Position numbers and translations under genes: made by a program
Notes under the pieces: model-generated
Told to the model about the DNA's origin: nothing
What the model saw: only the letters and a program-made list of their open reading frames with translations
The model's database searches: none
Source: Muricea muricata
Taxonomy: Eukaryota; Cnidaria; Anthozoa; Malacalcyonacea; Plexauridae
NCBI GenBank assembly: GCA_963855995.1
Contig: OY979716.1
Coordinates: 123,690,237-123,754,236 of the forward strand
DNA: 64,000 nt
Direction: 5' to 3'
Part shown: positions 12,660 through 24,190 of the stretch, piece by piece
How positions within the stretch are numbered: the stretch's first letter is position 1
Layout: each line of letters begins with the position of its first letter

Positions 12660-13754
12660 GGTCTATTACAAATGAAGACTTTTGATTGGCTTCTCAACCA
12701 TGGTCTATTCGTGATAGGCCATAGTTGGGAAAAACAACAAAACATAATGGCGGAAAAAGTTTGTTTGGTGAGTGTTTCGAAAGAATTCCTCAAAAACGGG
12801 ATATTCTAAGAGCCTAAAAGACTACAAAAAAGGGTCCGAAGACTTCCAAAGGTAAGAAGCAACATTTAAACAACATATTAACGATAAATCTACTTTTATT
12901 TGCGTGAAAATGTGACACGAAGACAGGTGGAATTGCTTAGGCATATATTTTACTAATTTTAGTTTATATTGCAAACGAAATCGTTAAAACTACAGTCACT
13001 CATAATTATTTAACCATGTTTTCCGGGTCTTCCTAGCGTTTTACGTGCTTTAAGTGTAAATTTATGCTTATAACTCTAATATTTTACGGGTTTTTTTAAA
13101 CTTTTAAATTATATTTTTTGTATGTTTCGAGATTTCCCGCCATAAATTGCTGCCTTTATAGCTTTTGAGTTTTTCGTTTAAATTCTGTGTTAAACTGTGT
13201 TTATGCATCTCAGACGAGAGCAATTTTCTCGACAGGCGTTATTTCATCGACAAGAGCGAAATTAGTGTTGTTTTTTGTTCATTTTAAACCCATTCTTAAC
13301 GGAAAATGAAGCAGGATTTCGAGAAGCCATATAGCTTCAGTGTTTATAATTAAACCCGTGTTTAAATTTTTGCTCATTTCATGGCCTCTTCTGTTTTTAT
13401 ATCGCACTCCAATGCCTATGAAAACTTCTTTTGTTATTTTCTTGACAAATATGTCGGTTATGAGATGTGTTTTGTGATGTTGTTTAATGCTCACGAGATG
13501 CATAGATTCTGTCGTATCGGTTAAGTTGCAAAAAGTAAACAAAACGTCCCACGCGAAGATTGCGAGATTGAAATTGTTAGAGCTTTGATATTTGGTTAAA
13601 TTTTTTTTCCAATTTCCTTTACAATTTGTATTTTGGTTAGGAGTGTATACTAAAACAATTAGACAACTCGGCCTCGTTGTCTCTAAACAGATAGTAAACT
13701 CGAGCTGCGCCCTCGTTGACGTCAGCTCATAGACAACTCGTCCTCGTTGTCTAA
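12660..13754. mobile_element. Unclassified 1.1 kb insertion splitting a LINE RT
   Basis: The LINE RT frame stops at 13755 and resumes at 12659 on the minus strand, so this segment is an insertion. It contains the word GGTCTATTMRNRATGARR twice near its left end (12660 and 12702) and GACAACTCGNCCTCGTTGTCT twice near its right end (about 13667 and 13732). It has no clear TIR, transposase or poly-A tail. The open frame at 13761-13279 has no recognisable domain. Confidence 0.45.
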
Positions 13755-14035
13755 TTGTCAAATAGATTAGAATTATTACGCCAGTTTATTGCTAAGTCAT
13801 TGATAAAAAGTAGAAAAAGAGTGGGGCCCAAGATGGTACCTTGAGGGACCCCATAATATAATGTCTGTGGGTCTGAAAGGTGTTCATTTAACATAACTTT
13901 TTGACGTCTGTTTGAACCTTCATAACTTTTAAACCAGTTTTTTCAATAATATGTCATGATGTATCAAATCGAGAGCCTTGCGGAAATCTAAAAATACGAG
14001 ACCCGTATTTATGGCGACTGTTGTAGACCAGATGC
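13755..14035 (-). pseudogene. LINE RT, middle part
   Basis: Upstream half of the RT whose 3' half lies at 12659-11628. On the minus strand it reads FLDFRKALDLIHHDI, then a KNWFKSYEG block, then a YGVPQGTILGPTLFLLFINDL block, which are the RT palm motifs just before the catalytic ADD box. It is truncated at the 5' end near 14035. Single-base damage is present around 13945. Confidence 0.75.
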
Positions 14036-14491
14036 ACTGAATATATTAGCTCGATAATAATGTCAATCATAAATAATTCTGGTAAAATTAGGTACAATGA
14101 TTTATATAATCATGGGGAAAAAAGGAACAGTAATTTCTACAACTAGTACATGTAAACGATTTATACACTTTACATATTGATAGAAATTTGATGTTGAATT
14201 TAGTTGTGTTTTAATGTGTTGTGTTGCCTGATCCGATTTCTTGAAATTTATGTGGTAATGAAAAATTAAGAATATCATTTGTGCGTGATATAAATACTAT
14301 CAGTATGAGTATATTGCCAAGATATGGTGTTCGGAGCTTCGCCCTTAAGGATTATCCTTTTGGAGCAGGGCAGGATTTCTTCTACCTTGACAGAATACCA
14401 AGAAACGTTTCATAACTTGTGCGCGAGTGAACCAGTATAAAAACAACCACAACAATGCCATATGATACAGAAATAAAAATTAGAACAATAA
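14036..14491. other. Intron, nothing recognised
   Basis: AT-rich intronic DNA without a supported gene or element. Confidence 0.4.
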
Positions 14492-14715
14492 CTGTTGACA
14501 ATAGCCAGACACCAATTACAAATGTTATTAAAATGTGTGCACGCACATAGCACACAACAATAACCATTGATTAGCACGTTGGATGCAATAAACCATCGAT
14601 TGACTTTGAACAACAAACATTTTTTTGTAGAGTAGCAATCTATCTTTTATAAGGCAATGAGTTCTTGTCTACCTGTGCAATATTTCCCATCGTCAATGTA
14701 TCAACCTGGAGCGAG
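14492..14715 (-). pseudogene. Decayed EGF exon with attached intronic repeat, copy B
   Basis: 14492-14650 repeats the intronic unit at 2028-2150. Directly beyond it, about 14664-14712 on the minus strand is a shortened EGF exon: remnants of PGSY, then DDGKYCTG, then the donor CAG|gtagac exactly as in the exon at 1635. The cysteine-rich middle is deleted and a TGA falls in frame. It is therefore a dead exon copy from a duplication within the gene, lying between the live exons at 17295-17170 and 1760-1635. Confidence 0.7.
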
Positions 14716-14899
14716 TCCTTACTCGCCCTTCGGGCTCGCGCTTTAGCTAAATTTGGTGAAGTAGATACAGTCCCAGTGAGTGAGAATAGTGAGTGAGAAT
14801 AGTTTTAATAAGCATAGTTTTACTAAGAAAGAATATAAGAATATAAGAAAAAAAAGCATTCAAAAAATTAAGAAGAAGATAAAAAAAGTATAAAAGAAA

Positions 14900-14975
14900 A
14901 GCGCGTAACCGGGCTCGAACCCGAAACAAACAGGTCAAAAACGCAAGACCTAGACCACTGAGCTAATGCGGCGAA
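14900..14975 (-). repeat. tRNA-like segment (SINE head or tRNA pseudogene)
   Basis: The minus strand has an A-box-like TAGCTCAGTGG and a B-box-like GGTTCGAGCCC at tRNA spacing. The acceptor, D and anticodon stems do not pair well, so it is not offered as a working tRNA. It could be a tRNA-derived SINE head. Confidence 0.4.
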
Positions 14976-15227
14976 TCGAAAGTTTACCGTTAAAAACATA
15001 TTTATGCCTGGTGATTTATTTGCCAAGGCTGAAGACTATTGTGTTCAGCCTTCAACCTTACATACATCGACAGTTCGTTTCGTTAGGTATCTGACACCTA
15101 TTATCACCGCATGTATGCGCCAATTACGTTTCAATTTCATGCGCTTAAAGCGTGTAATTATAGACGTATTGGGTGCAGGGGCTGATAACATGTACGCTAA
15201 TGACGCAATGCTTAATCTCTCCTATTA

Positions 15228-15746
15228 GGGCCTGTTTACATGAAGGTAGGGTGACCCTAGTAGAAGGGTTACCCTAGCAAACGGGTCAGAAAAAAGCGAG
15301 CGTTTACATGAGATAGGGTAACCCTACTGCTAGGGCTATGTTCACCGGTAGGGTCACCCTATCTTAACGTGGTCGCTCAGCAGTTCATTTAAAAAATTAT
15401 ATTAACGTGCGAAGTTCTTGTGGTATGCTGTGTGATACTATGTCTGGCTAATTTTGTTGTTTCATTTCAGTGTTGTGACCATCTTTGTTTGTTTGACTTT
15501 TACTGAAGGCGAATAACTCGACCCGCTTGATAGGGTGACCCTACCTGACGCGTTTACATGGCTTGTGTAAACAAAAAGATAGCCCTACTGCTAGGGTAAC
15601 CCTATCTATTTGATAGGGTAACCCTACCGCTAGGGTAACCCTAGCGCACATGTAAACGCTTCCTATAAAACATATTGTAGTAGGGTAACTCGCTTGCTAG
15701 GGTAACCCTTCTGCTAGGGTCACCCTACCTCCATGTAAACAGGCCC
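15228..15746. mobile_element. Harbinger-like MITE with repeated TAGGGTNACCCTA palindromes
   Basis: A 519 bp element with inverted termini starting GGGCCTGTTTACATG, flanked by TTA on both sides (15225-15227 and 15747-15749), matching the TWA target duplication of PIF/Harbinger. The subterminal parts carry many copies of a near-palindrome TAGGGTNACCCTA, about six on each side, which are likely transposase-binding or cruciform sites. There is no coding capacity. Confidence 0.85.
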
Positions 15747-16019
15747 TTAGTTGACCTGCATTCAAGGACGTACCTATATTCATTTATAAAATTTACATAC
15801 ATTAAAATCTCAGGTTTACTTGGTTGCATCAAGGCCATGTGATAATAAGGAGCTTAGAAGGGATACAGGCACATGCATAAATTATATTTGTATGTGGTTT
15901 CCATGGAAAAGTTTCCTTTGTCATTCTGACATTACTTAATTCGTTCTGGTAACCTACAAAGGAAACCTTTCGGTGCGTTCTTATCCGTAGCAAAATTAGG
16001 AAAACTAATTCAGTGATGG

Positions 16020-16170
16020 TGGAATTAATAGTAGTGCAACATAGTATTTGCACGGAGATAACAGTTCTCAATTGCACGCACATAGACGCACAATAAACCA
16101 TGGATTAATATAGCACATAGCACACAATGGACCATTGATTGACTCTAAATAATAAACAAAGAAACATTGT
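16020..16170. repeat. Intronic repeat unit, copy C (diverged)
   Basis: Shares ATAGTATTTGCACG with copy A, and GCACGCACATAG, CAATAAACCATNGATT and ATTGATTGACTNTRAAYAAYAAAC with copy B. This makes three related units within the same stretch of the EGF gene. Confidence 0.55.
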
Positions 16171-16559
16171 GGCACAGGAGGGATAAGCCATAAAAATAAC
16201 AGAGACAGACGCGTACTCCTATCTTTTCTTAGCGAAAAATTTGTCGCCAGAAAATGGCCAATCCTTACAAATGGCCATTTCAGAGTTCTATCAACGTCTT
16301 TTTGAAAGATCAGTGAGCTCATTGATAGAACCGTGTGTGCGGTTTTAACGCCACGATGTCGTCAAAAATGGATCTAAGCACTTAAAAAATTAGACAAATC
16401 GAGTAACCAAATTAAGCTACCAAAGCAAATGCTGCTGTCTAGCTATCACTTTAAAATATTTTAAATATATAAACGTTTACGCATATAGAATTTAAATTTA
16501 TATTTGTTTTCAAATGCTTCAATCACGACTTTCACAGAATATTCTGTAAAATCATTGCA

Positions 16560-16660
16560 TGAATATTTTTTTTGGGGGGGGGGGGGGCAAAGGAATTTCG
16601 GCGCCCCACAAATATTTTTTTTTGGGGGGGGGGGAGGCGCCCCTTCCTAGGCCCCTGGAT
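16560..16660. repeat. Two G-runs in a tandem AATATTTTTTTTGGGGG unit
   Basis: Two nearly identical units, each T8 followed by 12-14 G and then GGCGCCCC-like sequence. It resembles the G-rich core of the MITE at 24191 but has no matching termini. Confidence 0.6.
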
Positions 16661-17169
16661 TGGGCAAGGGCATATGAGGTGATTTATCGACCTTTATCAG
16701 CATGGTTTCTTCGCAATTTGCCTGACTGGTCTGCGCGGTTGGTATGCGCGAAAGGTTGATATGAGTTTCCAAATTCACAATACTTGTATGTAATTAATCT
16801 GGACAGGTGATATAATACCAATACTACATAGTGCCATGCAGGGCCAAGATGAACCAGAACTTCATGAGCACATTTATTTTTAAAACATCTGGTTGATAGG
16901 TATAGTAAGTTATTTTAATTGTTTTATATTCTGCAATATTTGTATGCTTACCAGACGTTTTTCAAGCAATTGTGATAAATATTTGTACATCAAAATATTC
17001 CGACGGCTTGCTCCTTGAATTGGAAGCATATAGCTACTAATGTTGCAACACTAAACATCATCAACACGACGACTTCATACGCACATACTATAGCTGCCCA
17101 GCATAACTATTTTCTGCCGCTGTATGAGTTTTCTACAGTTTTCTGAGTGCTTTAAGGCATTCCACATAC

Positions 17170-17295
17170 CTGAACAATTTCTTCCATCTCCTGTAAAACC
17201 AGCAATACACTTGCAGTTGTATGAGCCGACTGTGTTTGTACAATTGGCATTCAAATGACATTGGTTAGTAGATTCCTGGGAACATTCATCCTCAT
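17170..17295 (-). CDS. Calcium-binding EGF exon
   Basis: A 126 bp exon with a DEDEC start, HLNANCTNTVGSYNCKC core and GFTGDGRNCSG end: a complete calcium-binding EGF module with six cysteines. The acceptor is attctttag|AT and the donor CAG|gtatgt, with phase 1 on both sides. It is preceded in the transcript by the exon ending at 22788, which also ends in phase 1, so the join is in frame. The 5.5 kb intron between them contains the 18.1-21.7 kb repeat-ended element. Confidence 0.9.
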
Positions 17296-17299
17296 CTAA

Positions 17300-18134
17300 A
17301 GAATATAAACATATGAGATTCATTAGATTTTCAATGAAGCTTACCTGTACATAGGCTTTAGGTAGAGAGAACCCATACATTTCGTGCACTAGCCTTACAC
17401 TATGTCCAAAAATTATCTGCGGGTTTCTTGAATTTTAACCGATGACTCTGACCATTTCAGAGGCAGCTACTACTCTTAATACAGGAAACCACTAAGAGTT
17501 GTCCCGTTTAATAGAAGCCAATTGTTATACATTTTTACTGTAAGACGTTTTTAATGCATGAGCGGATAAGAATATGTGAAGCATCACCTTGAAAATGTCT
17601 GGTTTAGTGACGAGTGCATAATGTAACAATGGTATGATGCAGGAGAACTACGACGGCGACGACGACAAAGTAGTCAACAATGTCGCTGTGAGATCATTCT
17701 CTGAACATTAGTTATTTAGTCCGAACTATTTGGCCCATTTAACACAATGGGTAAGTTAAAATGTGCGCTGATGAGCAGCATTATTTTCGATTCAGAATCG
17801 CCTTCTGTCATTATTTTAATCATTCGTTATTGGATTTTCGTAAGTAATGTACACATTCAGCAGCGAAGCGGGTAAGGCGTGGCGAATTTTGAAATTCGCT
17901 CCGTCTTTGTTTTTTGCCAATGTCGAAAATCTTAAATAGGTTGAAAAAATGGGTTGAGAGGGCTCTTTACTGAAAAATTCCCACCCGAAATGTTCTAAAA
18001 CGACAAATTTTGGCAGATTCGATATCAATCAATGAGTCATTGAAAGTGTTTGAAATGTGGCGTCAACCCGTCACGGATATTTTTAGACAAACCATAAGAT
18101 TTTCAATACATTGACAAGGTTATAATTAATCTAA
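17300..18134. other. Intron, nothing recognised
   Basis: No gene or defined repeat is seen. A short GACGGCGACGACGACAAAG run lies at 17650. Confidence 0.4.
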
Positions 18135-18138
18135 AAAA

Positions 18139-18565
18139 GGTGTGTTAATTTAACACACCTTTTTGTCCAAATTTTAACACACCTTATGGTGGGTTTTAAA
18201 ACACGCCTTAAGGTGTGTTTAACGCACCCTAAGTTGGGTTTTACAACACACCCTTAGGTGTGTTTAATACACGTTAAGGTGTGTTAAACACACCTTTAGG
18301 TGTGTTACAAAACGCACCTTAAGGTGTGTTTTCTGCCTGTCCAAATTTCAACACACCTTAAGGTGGGTTTTGTATAAAGGTGTGTTTTCTAGCACACCTT
18401 GGTGCGTTTTCTAACACACCTCGGTGTGTTTTCTAGCACACCATGGTGTGTTTTCAAACACACCTTGGTGGGTTTTGTTACACACCTAGAAAGTGCTTTA
18501 TATCACACCTTCACAGAAGGTGTGTAATATAACACACCAATAGACATGCTTTTTTACACACCTTT
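18139..18565. repeat. Left array of AAGGTGTGTT/AACACACCTT
   Basis: About 25 half-units of the motif with small variations (GGTGGGTT, GGTGCGTT), arranged as palindromes. Confidence 0.9.
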
Positions 18566-19331
18566 TGAAACGCACATGATTCAGTTTTACCTGAAGAAAA
18601 CACACTATATATAGTTATATAAGTACAGATACATGAACTTGTTGAGAATGTATTATCCTTTAACTGGTAAATTCATAAATGACACTTTTAATTTCTATTG
18701 TATCAGACTAATAACACAAGTTACAGAATATACACAGCACATGCAGTTAGGAAATATATAATAATCACTCAGTCATCAACCTCAATAAGCATTCTCACTG
18801 CAGTTCAAAACAATTTCATAAAAAATAAACAGCACCACAATCATACTGTGAGGGTAGGACTTGGCAAAGACATATAATACTGAGATCATATCCATCAGAG
18901 TACTGACAAGGCCAGTTTTCATACAGTTAGATGCATCTGAGTTTAAGTTTATTTTTTAACAAAAAAGTAACTGTTTAAAACAGCCAAGGAATAAATGGTC
19001 CACAAAGTAAATTTTTTTGTTGTTGTTGCTCTAAATAGTTGTTTTTAGCTGTTTTAACCAACAAATTTATGAATAATTCAGCCAATTAGTTTTCTGGTTG
19101 TGTCACAGACATGTATATCAACCATTCAATGGTCTTGGGTACAGTTAGTATGTTTATTACATATACCAATAGGTAATCACTACATAATTACTAATTAGTG
19201 CAGAGTTCAAAATTTTCATTGTCACACATTTTCAAATATCATTTTCGAATGCTGTTAAACTGCTTACTGGAGTTACCGGTCTGGAATCCCAAATTTTCCA
19301 AGGCTGAATCATCAATCAAAATATCTTGCAT

Positions 19332-19467
19332 CTAATTGTTGAAACCTTGCAGCACTTGATTCAACTCTTTTAAACCAAGCCTTGCATCGTGTGCTTTGAC
19401 TTCGCATGCAAGTTTACCCAAAGCTGTTTCCAGGCAGTTATATGCATGCAATCCAAATTTTGTAGGT
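19332..19467 (-). CDS. Possible terminal coding exon of unknown protein
   Basis: On the minus strand, an acceptor-like ttgttatag precedes an open stretch of about 45 codons, ending with TAG at 19332. It reads as a hydrophilic helix: PTKFGLHAYNCLETALGKL, then KAHDARLGLKELNQVL. The composition looks protein-coding (regular amphipathic spacing, few low-complexity residues). No upstream exon was identified and I do not recognise the family. It lies inside the repeat-ended element, so it may be a remnant of the gene that mobilised it. It could also be a chance frame. Confidence 0.35.
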
Positions 19468-21366
19468 CTATAACAAGATAAGTCATATATTAAGATAAGT
19501 ATTATATCTTACATAACAAGGTATAACTTAGGCATTCAATGCAATAATACTGTAAATGAGGTTATCATAAATCACCAATCAAAAAATATTCTATTATTTG
19601 ATTTGACAAAAAAACAATGCATTAAAGAAGTATCAGCACTCTTCCTAGTACATTTATCAGAAATGAATAATAAAATAGCAAAGTTTATAATTTTACATTT
19701 AACTCAACAGATTTACTAGTGGCACTTTTTCATTGATGAATGGAATTGTTTGGTGTCAAGCAAATTGATCAAGTATATGGCATAAAGGTTTATTGTTCAA
19801 CAGAAGATGCTCTGCCTCTGAAAGAGCAGTGAGGCTAATTCATGGTAAATTAGGGCAAATTGATATGTAATTTTAGACATTTGCACCTTCCCCCCTAAAA
19901 CTGATTTCATTTCCTTTACCAACATTTCAATGTCGCACAATATTTTATCATTATCATGAATTAAACACTATTTCTTTCCTCCCAGTTATACAGCAAGTTT
20001 GATTAGAGGGGCAGGAAGTCTTTATTCGAATGACACAAATCTTAGCAGTATGGTGTCAAACATGTTTAGAAGGATTCTTCAGTACCGGTAATAGGATATT
20101 GACAGCAGGCCAATCAGTATCTTTGACTTTACACATCACAGTGCTTACAAGCATTTATGCTTGTAATAATAGGTGATATAAGGTTAAGGATGTAATTCTA
20201 ATATTTTGTTGAGAAGCATTCCAATAGTTGGCCACATTAAAGCCAAGTTATCATTGCAACCAAAATATTTTACTGCCATTCAAAACTATATAAACCCTGA
20301 GTAGACTTTTACATGACTATTAATGTAGTTTCAACTGGATAGCCAAAAACTTTTTTACTGGAGCATATTAATGCAGCATAACAAATCTTACAATGAAACA
20401 GTTTGAGCACTAATGAAATTGTTTGAACTATGAAAGTTTTAAGTACTTATATTTTTGTAAGTAAATAAATGTTAAAAACTCAACAATGTAGAAAGTGGTT
20501 AAAGGCCATTAAATTTCCCTGCTTAGATGATCAGTCAGCCATTGAGTCTGGCTTCAAGCCTTTATGACCACATCATAACATGACCCCCTCAGGCAATCAA
20601 GGCAAGAGACACTATAAAAACCTTGCCAGTCCAAAAAAAAACAGGTTAACAGAATTGAGCTAAACGCTATGCATCAAGGAAAATAAAGTAAATGAATTTA
20701 AATCTATTTATTTCCAAATACTATCGCGCGAAATTCAAATTTTAAATGCAACACGATTCTATTAAAATTATAAACGATGGAAGGAAGTAAATATTACACG
20801 TTAAATTTGCTTTATCCATACAAAAATCAAAACAATGTGCTTACCTGACTTTTACACCTTCCTTTGTGATGTATTGGAAGTTATTTATTTGACAATATTG
20901 CTTAAAATACTGTTTCTTTTGCTATAAACATCACCATTTATAATACAACGTGCAAAAATATGGATTCCAAGTGTGAAGATTCCCGGTGAGCTTTGCGCGC
21001 GTAGTACTACCACTGATCTCTAGAAACAACTGGATAAAAACCTACTTGCCCGCGGAACGAAAAATGAAATAGTTTACATTTTTATCGGGTAAGGTAAAAA
21101 TAAATACATAACATTCTTATCTAACTGCTACTGGACAACCCGGCGGCATAGATTTGATGTGTTGTGAGAGATTTAATCATATTTTGGCTAATATTTTTAA
21201 CACATCCAGATTTGAATATCTAAGACTAAGCTCGATATTCTGAGTCGCTATGTTAGGACGGATAAACTGAAGTTAACACCATGTTAATATGATGGTGACA
21301 AATTATATATCATTTATATTTACCATATGAAATTCTTCATACTTTTGCTTCGTAACATACCAAAAA

Positions 21367-21724
21367 CAAGGTGTGCTTTCTAACACACCTAGCTGTGTTT
21401 CTCAAGCTTGTGCATGGTGTGTTCCAAAACACACCATAGTGTGTTTTCATCAAAAAGGTGTGTTTCCCAACACAGCTTGTATTTTTCAAAGGTGTGTAAT
21501 AAAAGGTGTGTAAAAATAGGGTGTGTTTTTGTACACATCTTGGTGGGTTTTCTTACACATATTGATGTGTTTTCCAGCACACCTTGGTGTGTTTTCCAAC
21601 ACACCATTGTGTGTTTTCTGATTATAAGTAAAAAGGTGTGATAAAATTACACACCTTTGCGTGCTATTGTGCACACCTTGTGTGTACTAAAACACACCTT
21701 GGTGTGTTATTAAACACACCTGTT
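21367..21724. repeat. Right array of AAGGTGTGTT/AACACACCTT
   Basis: The same motif as at 18139-18565. The open frames on both strands here (21389-21674) are by-products of the repeat. Confidence 0.9.
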
Positions 21725-22787
21725 TTTAGAAGTATTTCAGAATATTTAAACCAATTTTCATGTTTACCCATCTTGCCCCACCTGAGCTATTGTGAATTGT
21801 AGTGCGAAACTCGCTCCAGTTTGTTGCCAATTTCTTTTTTCAAGCAAGCTGGAGTGAACGTTAGGCTGAAGCTCTAACCGAAATATATTTCACCGAACGG
21901 ATTAACTTATCCAGAGGAATTTTAGCAAAAGCACTGTATGAAATACGAACAACAGTTACGAATTATTGTTTAAAGAGAGAAAAATTATGATGCTAACATT
22001 GAAAATTGTCTTCCACAACTGCTGGATAAAGTGCTTTAAAACTATTATTGAGCCATTGAGTTTTGCAATTTTGTCATGGCAATAATAAGCAAATAATCAC
22101 GCAATGTTGTTCGCAAGTTGGGAGTAATAATAATAATACTCGTGATCGTCGAAAATTTTAGCAAATAGTCGCCTGGCGACTCGTCCAATAATTTTGTAAA
22201 AAATTCCACACATCACTCGTACTATTAATCCAAAATTGTACTCGCCGTCGCATGATAACCTATTCTAATATATCCTGAAAAACCAATAAAGTTATAAGCG
22301 AAAATATTGAATCAGCTATTCCAACGTTGATGGAATGTTATTTCCTTTATTTGGGTTTAAAGATTTAGAGCAACAGTCGTCAGTAGCTCAACCCGCCCGA
22401 CGTTTAGTCCTGCTGTGCAAATATTTTCATGTTCATTGACTGTGAAAACAACAATTCCCAAAGAAATGAATAATTATTCTTAAAGAAATGAATAATTATT
22501 CATTTCTTTGGATTGTTGTTTACGCATATTTCACTAACGTTCGCTCCAGCCTGCTTAAAAAATGATTTGAAATTTGCATAGTGGGACTAAATTGTCGTCG
22601 AGTGGCAAATACGTATGCCTCATTATACCTGCTAGAGAACAGATCATTCATTAATACAAACGATGATTGTTATGCAAATTATATGAAGATCTTTGAAGAT
22701 CTTTAAAACACTCGCGTGTACATGATAAAACACTCTGCTCGTGTTTAAATGGTACTTAAAGAACCATTAAACAAATTGATGTTTTAC
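21725..22787. other. Intron with inverted repeats
   Basis: AGCAAGCTGGAGTGAACGTTAG (about 21842) recurs inverted at about 22537 as CTAACGTTCGCTCCAGCCTGCT, so the 0.7 kb between may be a decayed MITE. A tight hairpin around AAAGAAATGAATAATTATTC lies at 22455-22515. No gene is seen. Confidence 0.5.
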
Positions 22788-22905
22788 CCTTTTCACAAAA
22801 CCCTCCTTCATAGCCATCCATACATTGGCAAGAGTAAGGTTTGACTGGATCCCATATCGCTGTTCCTCCATTATGACATTCATTAGTTTCTCCTGTGCAG
22901 GAAAC
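22788..22905 (-). CDS. EGF-like exon following the PAN exon
   Basis: A 118 bp exon that starts in phase 0 and ends in phase 1. It encodes an EGF-like module: VSCTGETNECHNGG, then PYSCQCMDGYEGGFCEKG. The third cysteine of the usual six is replaced (the site reads GGTAIWD where GGTC is expected), so one disulfide would be missing or rearranged. It is not a calcium-binding type. The acceptor is attccag|GTT and the donor AAGG|gtaaaac. The phase-0 start matches the phase-0 end of the PAN exon at 23897, and the phase-1 end matches the next EGF exon at 17295. Confidence 0.85.
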
Positions 22906-22989
22906 CTGGAATGGAATTATAGGCAATGTGCCAAAAAACCACAAAAATTATTAAAAAGCATTAAGAGTTACTCACGTATTATTACAAAT

Positions 22990-23292
22990 TCTTTCTTGGA
23001 TAAAATATATAGTTAATAATGATTCCGTTTTAGGCTCAGCCGCTTAGCAAAATACTTGAATATATGAATATATATTAAATAATTATAATTAATAATATTA
23101 ATAATTATTCTACATTTTATATAATTTTTATGGTGTATGAATTCATTTGATGCCTCAACTCCAAAACACTGAATTGAAACGAAATTTTAAATGCACAATT
23201 GACGCGTGCCTACTCGACAGGATTCGCCAAAATACGAGTCGTTCACGGCAAATCGCGGTGTGTAAACGTACCTTAGGTAAACCAAGTATTAA
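22990..23292. other. Intron, nothing recognised
   Basis: AT-rich intronic sequence with alternating TTAATAATTA stretches. Confidence 0.4.
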
Positions 23293-23477
23293 ATAGGTGA
23301 TTATTGAAAATTTTCCACGCTGATTGGTTTGATTTTGAGGTGATTATAACGTGATAAACACCTAAGCGATTTTCTAAAATTATGGCGGCCGTCGGCATAG
23401 CCGTTTTGACTAAATAAAGAAAATGTGTTGGGTTTTTTTTGGTTTTTTTTGTGGTTTTCCCAAATAATCACCTATGA
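23293..23477. mobile_element. Small MITE-like inverted repeat element
   Basis: 13 bp ends ATAGGTGATTATT and AATAATCACCTAT in inverted orientation, 185 bp apart, with an internal GGTGATTATAACGTG repeat. No clear target duplication. Confidence 0.5.
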
Positions 23478-23896
23478 AATCATACTAAAAGAATTATTCG
23501 CCCCAGGCTCGGTGGTTATTAATAAATGAAAACTTCGACTTTATCTTTGCCCCTACTCAACGATAATCACACAGCCTTCGGCGAAAAATTGTTAATTATT
23601 TCTGTTTCTATATTTATATTGCTATTTTGTAAAGGGCCCACTGTAATTGGTGTTAAGCTGTTGGCGTATCCCAGCTTCTTTAATGCAATTATTGTATGAT
23701 GTTTGGAAGCGAAGCACAATAACTAAATAAATTTAATAATACACTTCCTTTGCTTATCCTGGCGCAACAGTTTATGCTTATATTTACCATTAAGTTCAAA
23801 TATTGTAAGTTAGTATTTTATTTATTATGACTATAATTGCATAATTTAAATACTAAATCACCGCCTAATGCTTTATTAAAATGCTAAAATACGTAC

Positions 23897-24135
23897 CAAA
23901 ATGCCTCGATCAGAATTGACTTTTCGAAATGTCCAAATTTTGGCTTTTTTCCTTGGATTTTCCTCAAATTTAGGTTTCGTTGTATTTGTCAGTTGACAGT
24001 TCGGTCCTTTTTCATCAACATATTTCTTGTAATTAGTCGCAGCGCAGAAACGATGTACTGTGCAATGATGAACACAAAGGGCATAAATCGGTTCCGTAAA
24101 TTCTGCAATGATGTTGGTTTTTAAGCGAGGTACAT
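23897..24135 (-). CDS. PAN/apple-like domain exon, most 5' exon seen
   Basis: This exon lacks an internal start, so it is easily missed. After the acceptor tttcag at about 24137, a 239 bp open stretch (entry phase 1, exit phase 0, donor TTG|gtacgt) encodes a cysteine-rich domain. Landmarks are YALCVHHCTVHRFCAATNYK, then a PNCQLTN motif and a KIWTFRKVNSD end. This pattern (C-x3-C, then C, a NY pair, and CxL near the end) is typical of PAN/apple domains in secreted and surface proteins of cnidarians, which bind proteins or carbohydrates. The next exon in the transcript is the EGF exon at 22905. A preceding exon with a signal peptide is expected upstream (beyond 24135) and was not found. Confidence 0.82.
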
Positions 24136-24190
24136 CTGAAATTAAACTTTAATCTTTAATAAAAATATTTAAACACGATAACCTTTCAGG

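Larger units (their letters stand above)
18135..21724. mobile_element. 3.6 kb element bounded by AAGGTGTGTT palindrome arrays
   Basis: Both ends (18139-18565 and 21367-21724) are arrays of the motif AAGGTGTGTT and its complement, giving back-to-back palindromes every 20-35 bp. The outermost parts are inverted relative to each other: AGGTGTGTTAATTTAACACACC at the left and a near mirror image at the right. The middle 2.8 kb is single-copy AT-rich DNA with one possible exon (19467-19332). This architecture suggests a foldback-type or TIR element with satellite-like ends. No target duplication could be fixed. Confidence 0.6.

Noticed and set aside
13279..13761. 160-codon open frame in the LINE-splitting segment
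   Set aside because: No recognisable domain, composition like non-coding DNA, crosses the segment boundary.
14900..14975. Functional tRNA gene
   Set aside because: A and B boxes are present but the acceptor, D and anticodon stems do not pair.
18139..18565. CRISPR array or telomeric repeat
   Set aside because: The units are variable palindromes without spacers and are paired with a second array at 21.4 kb.
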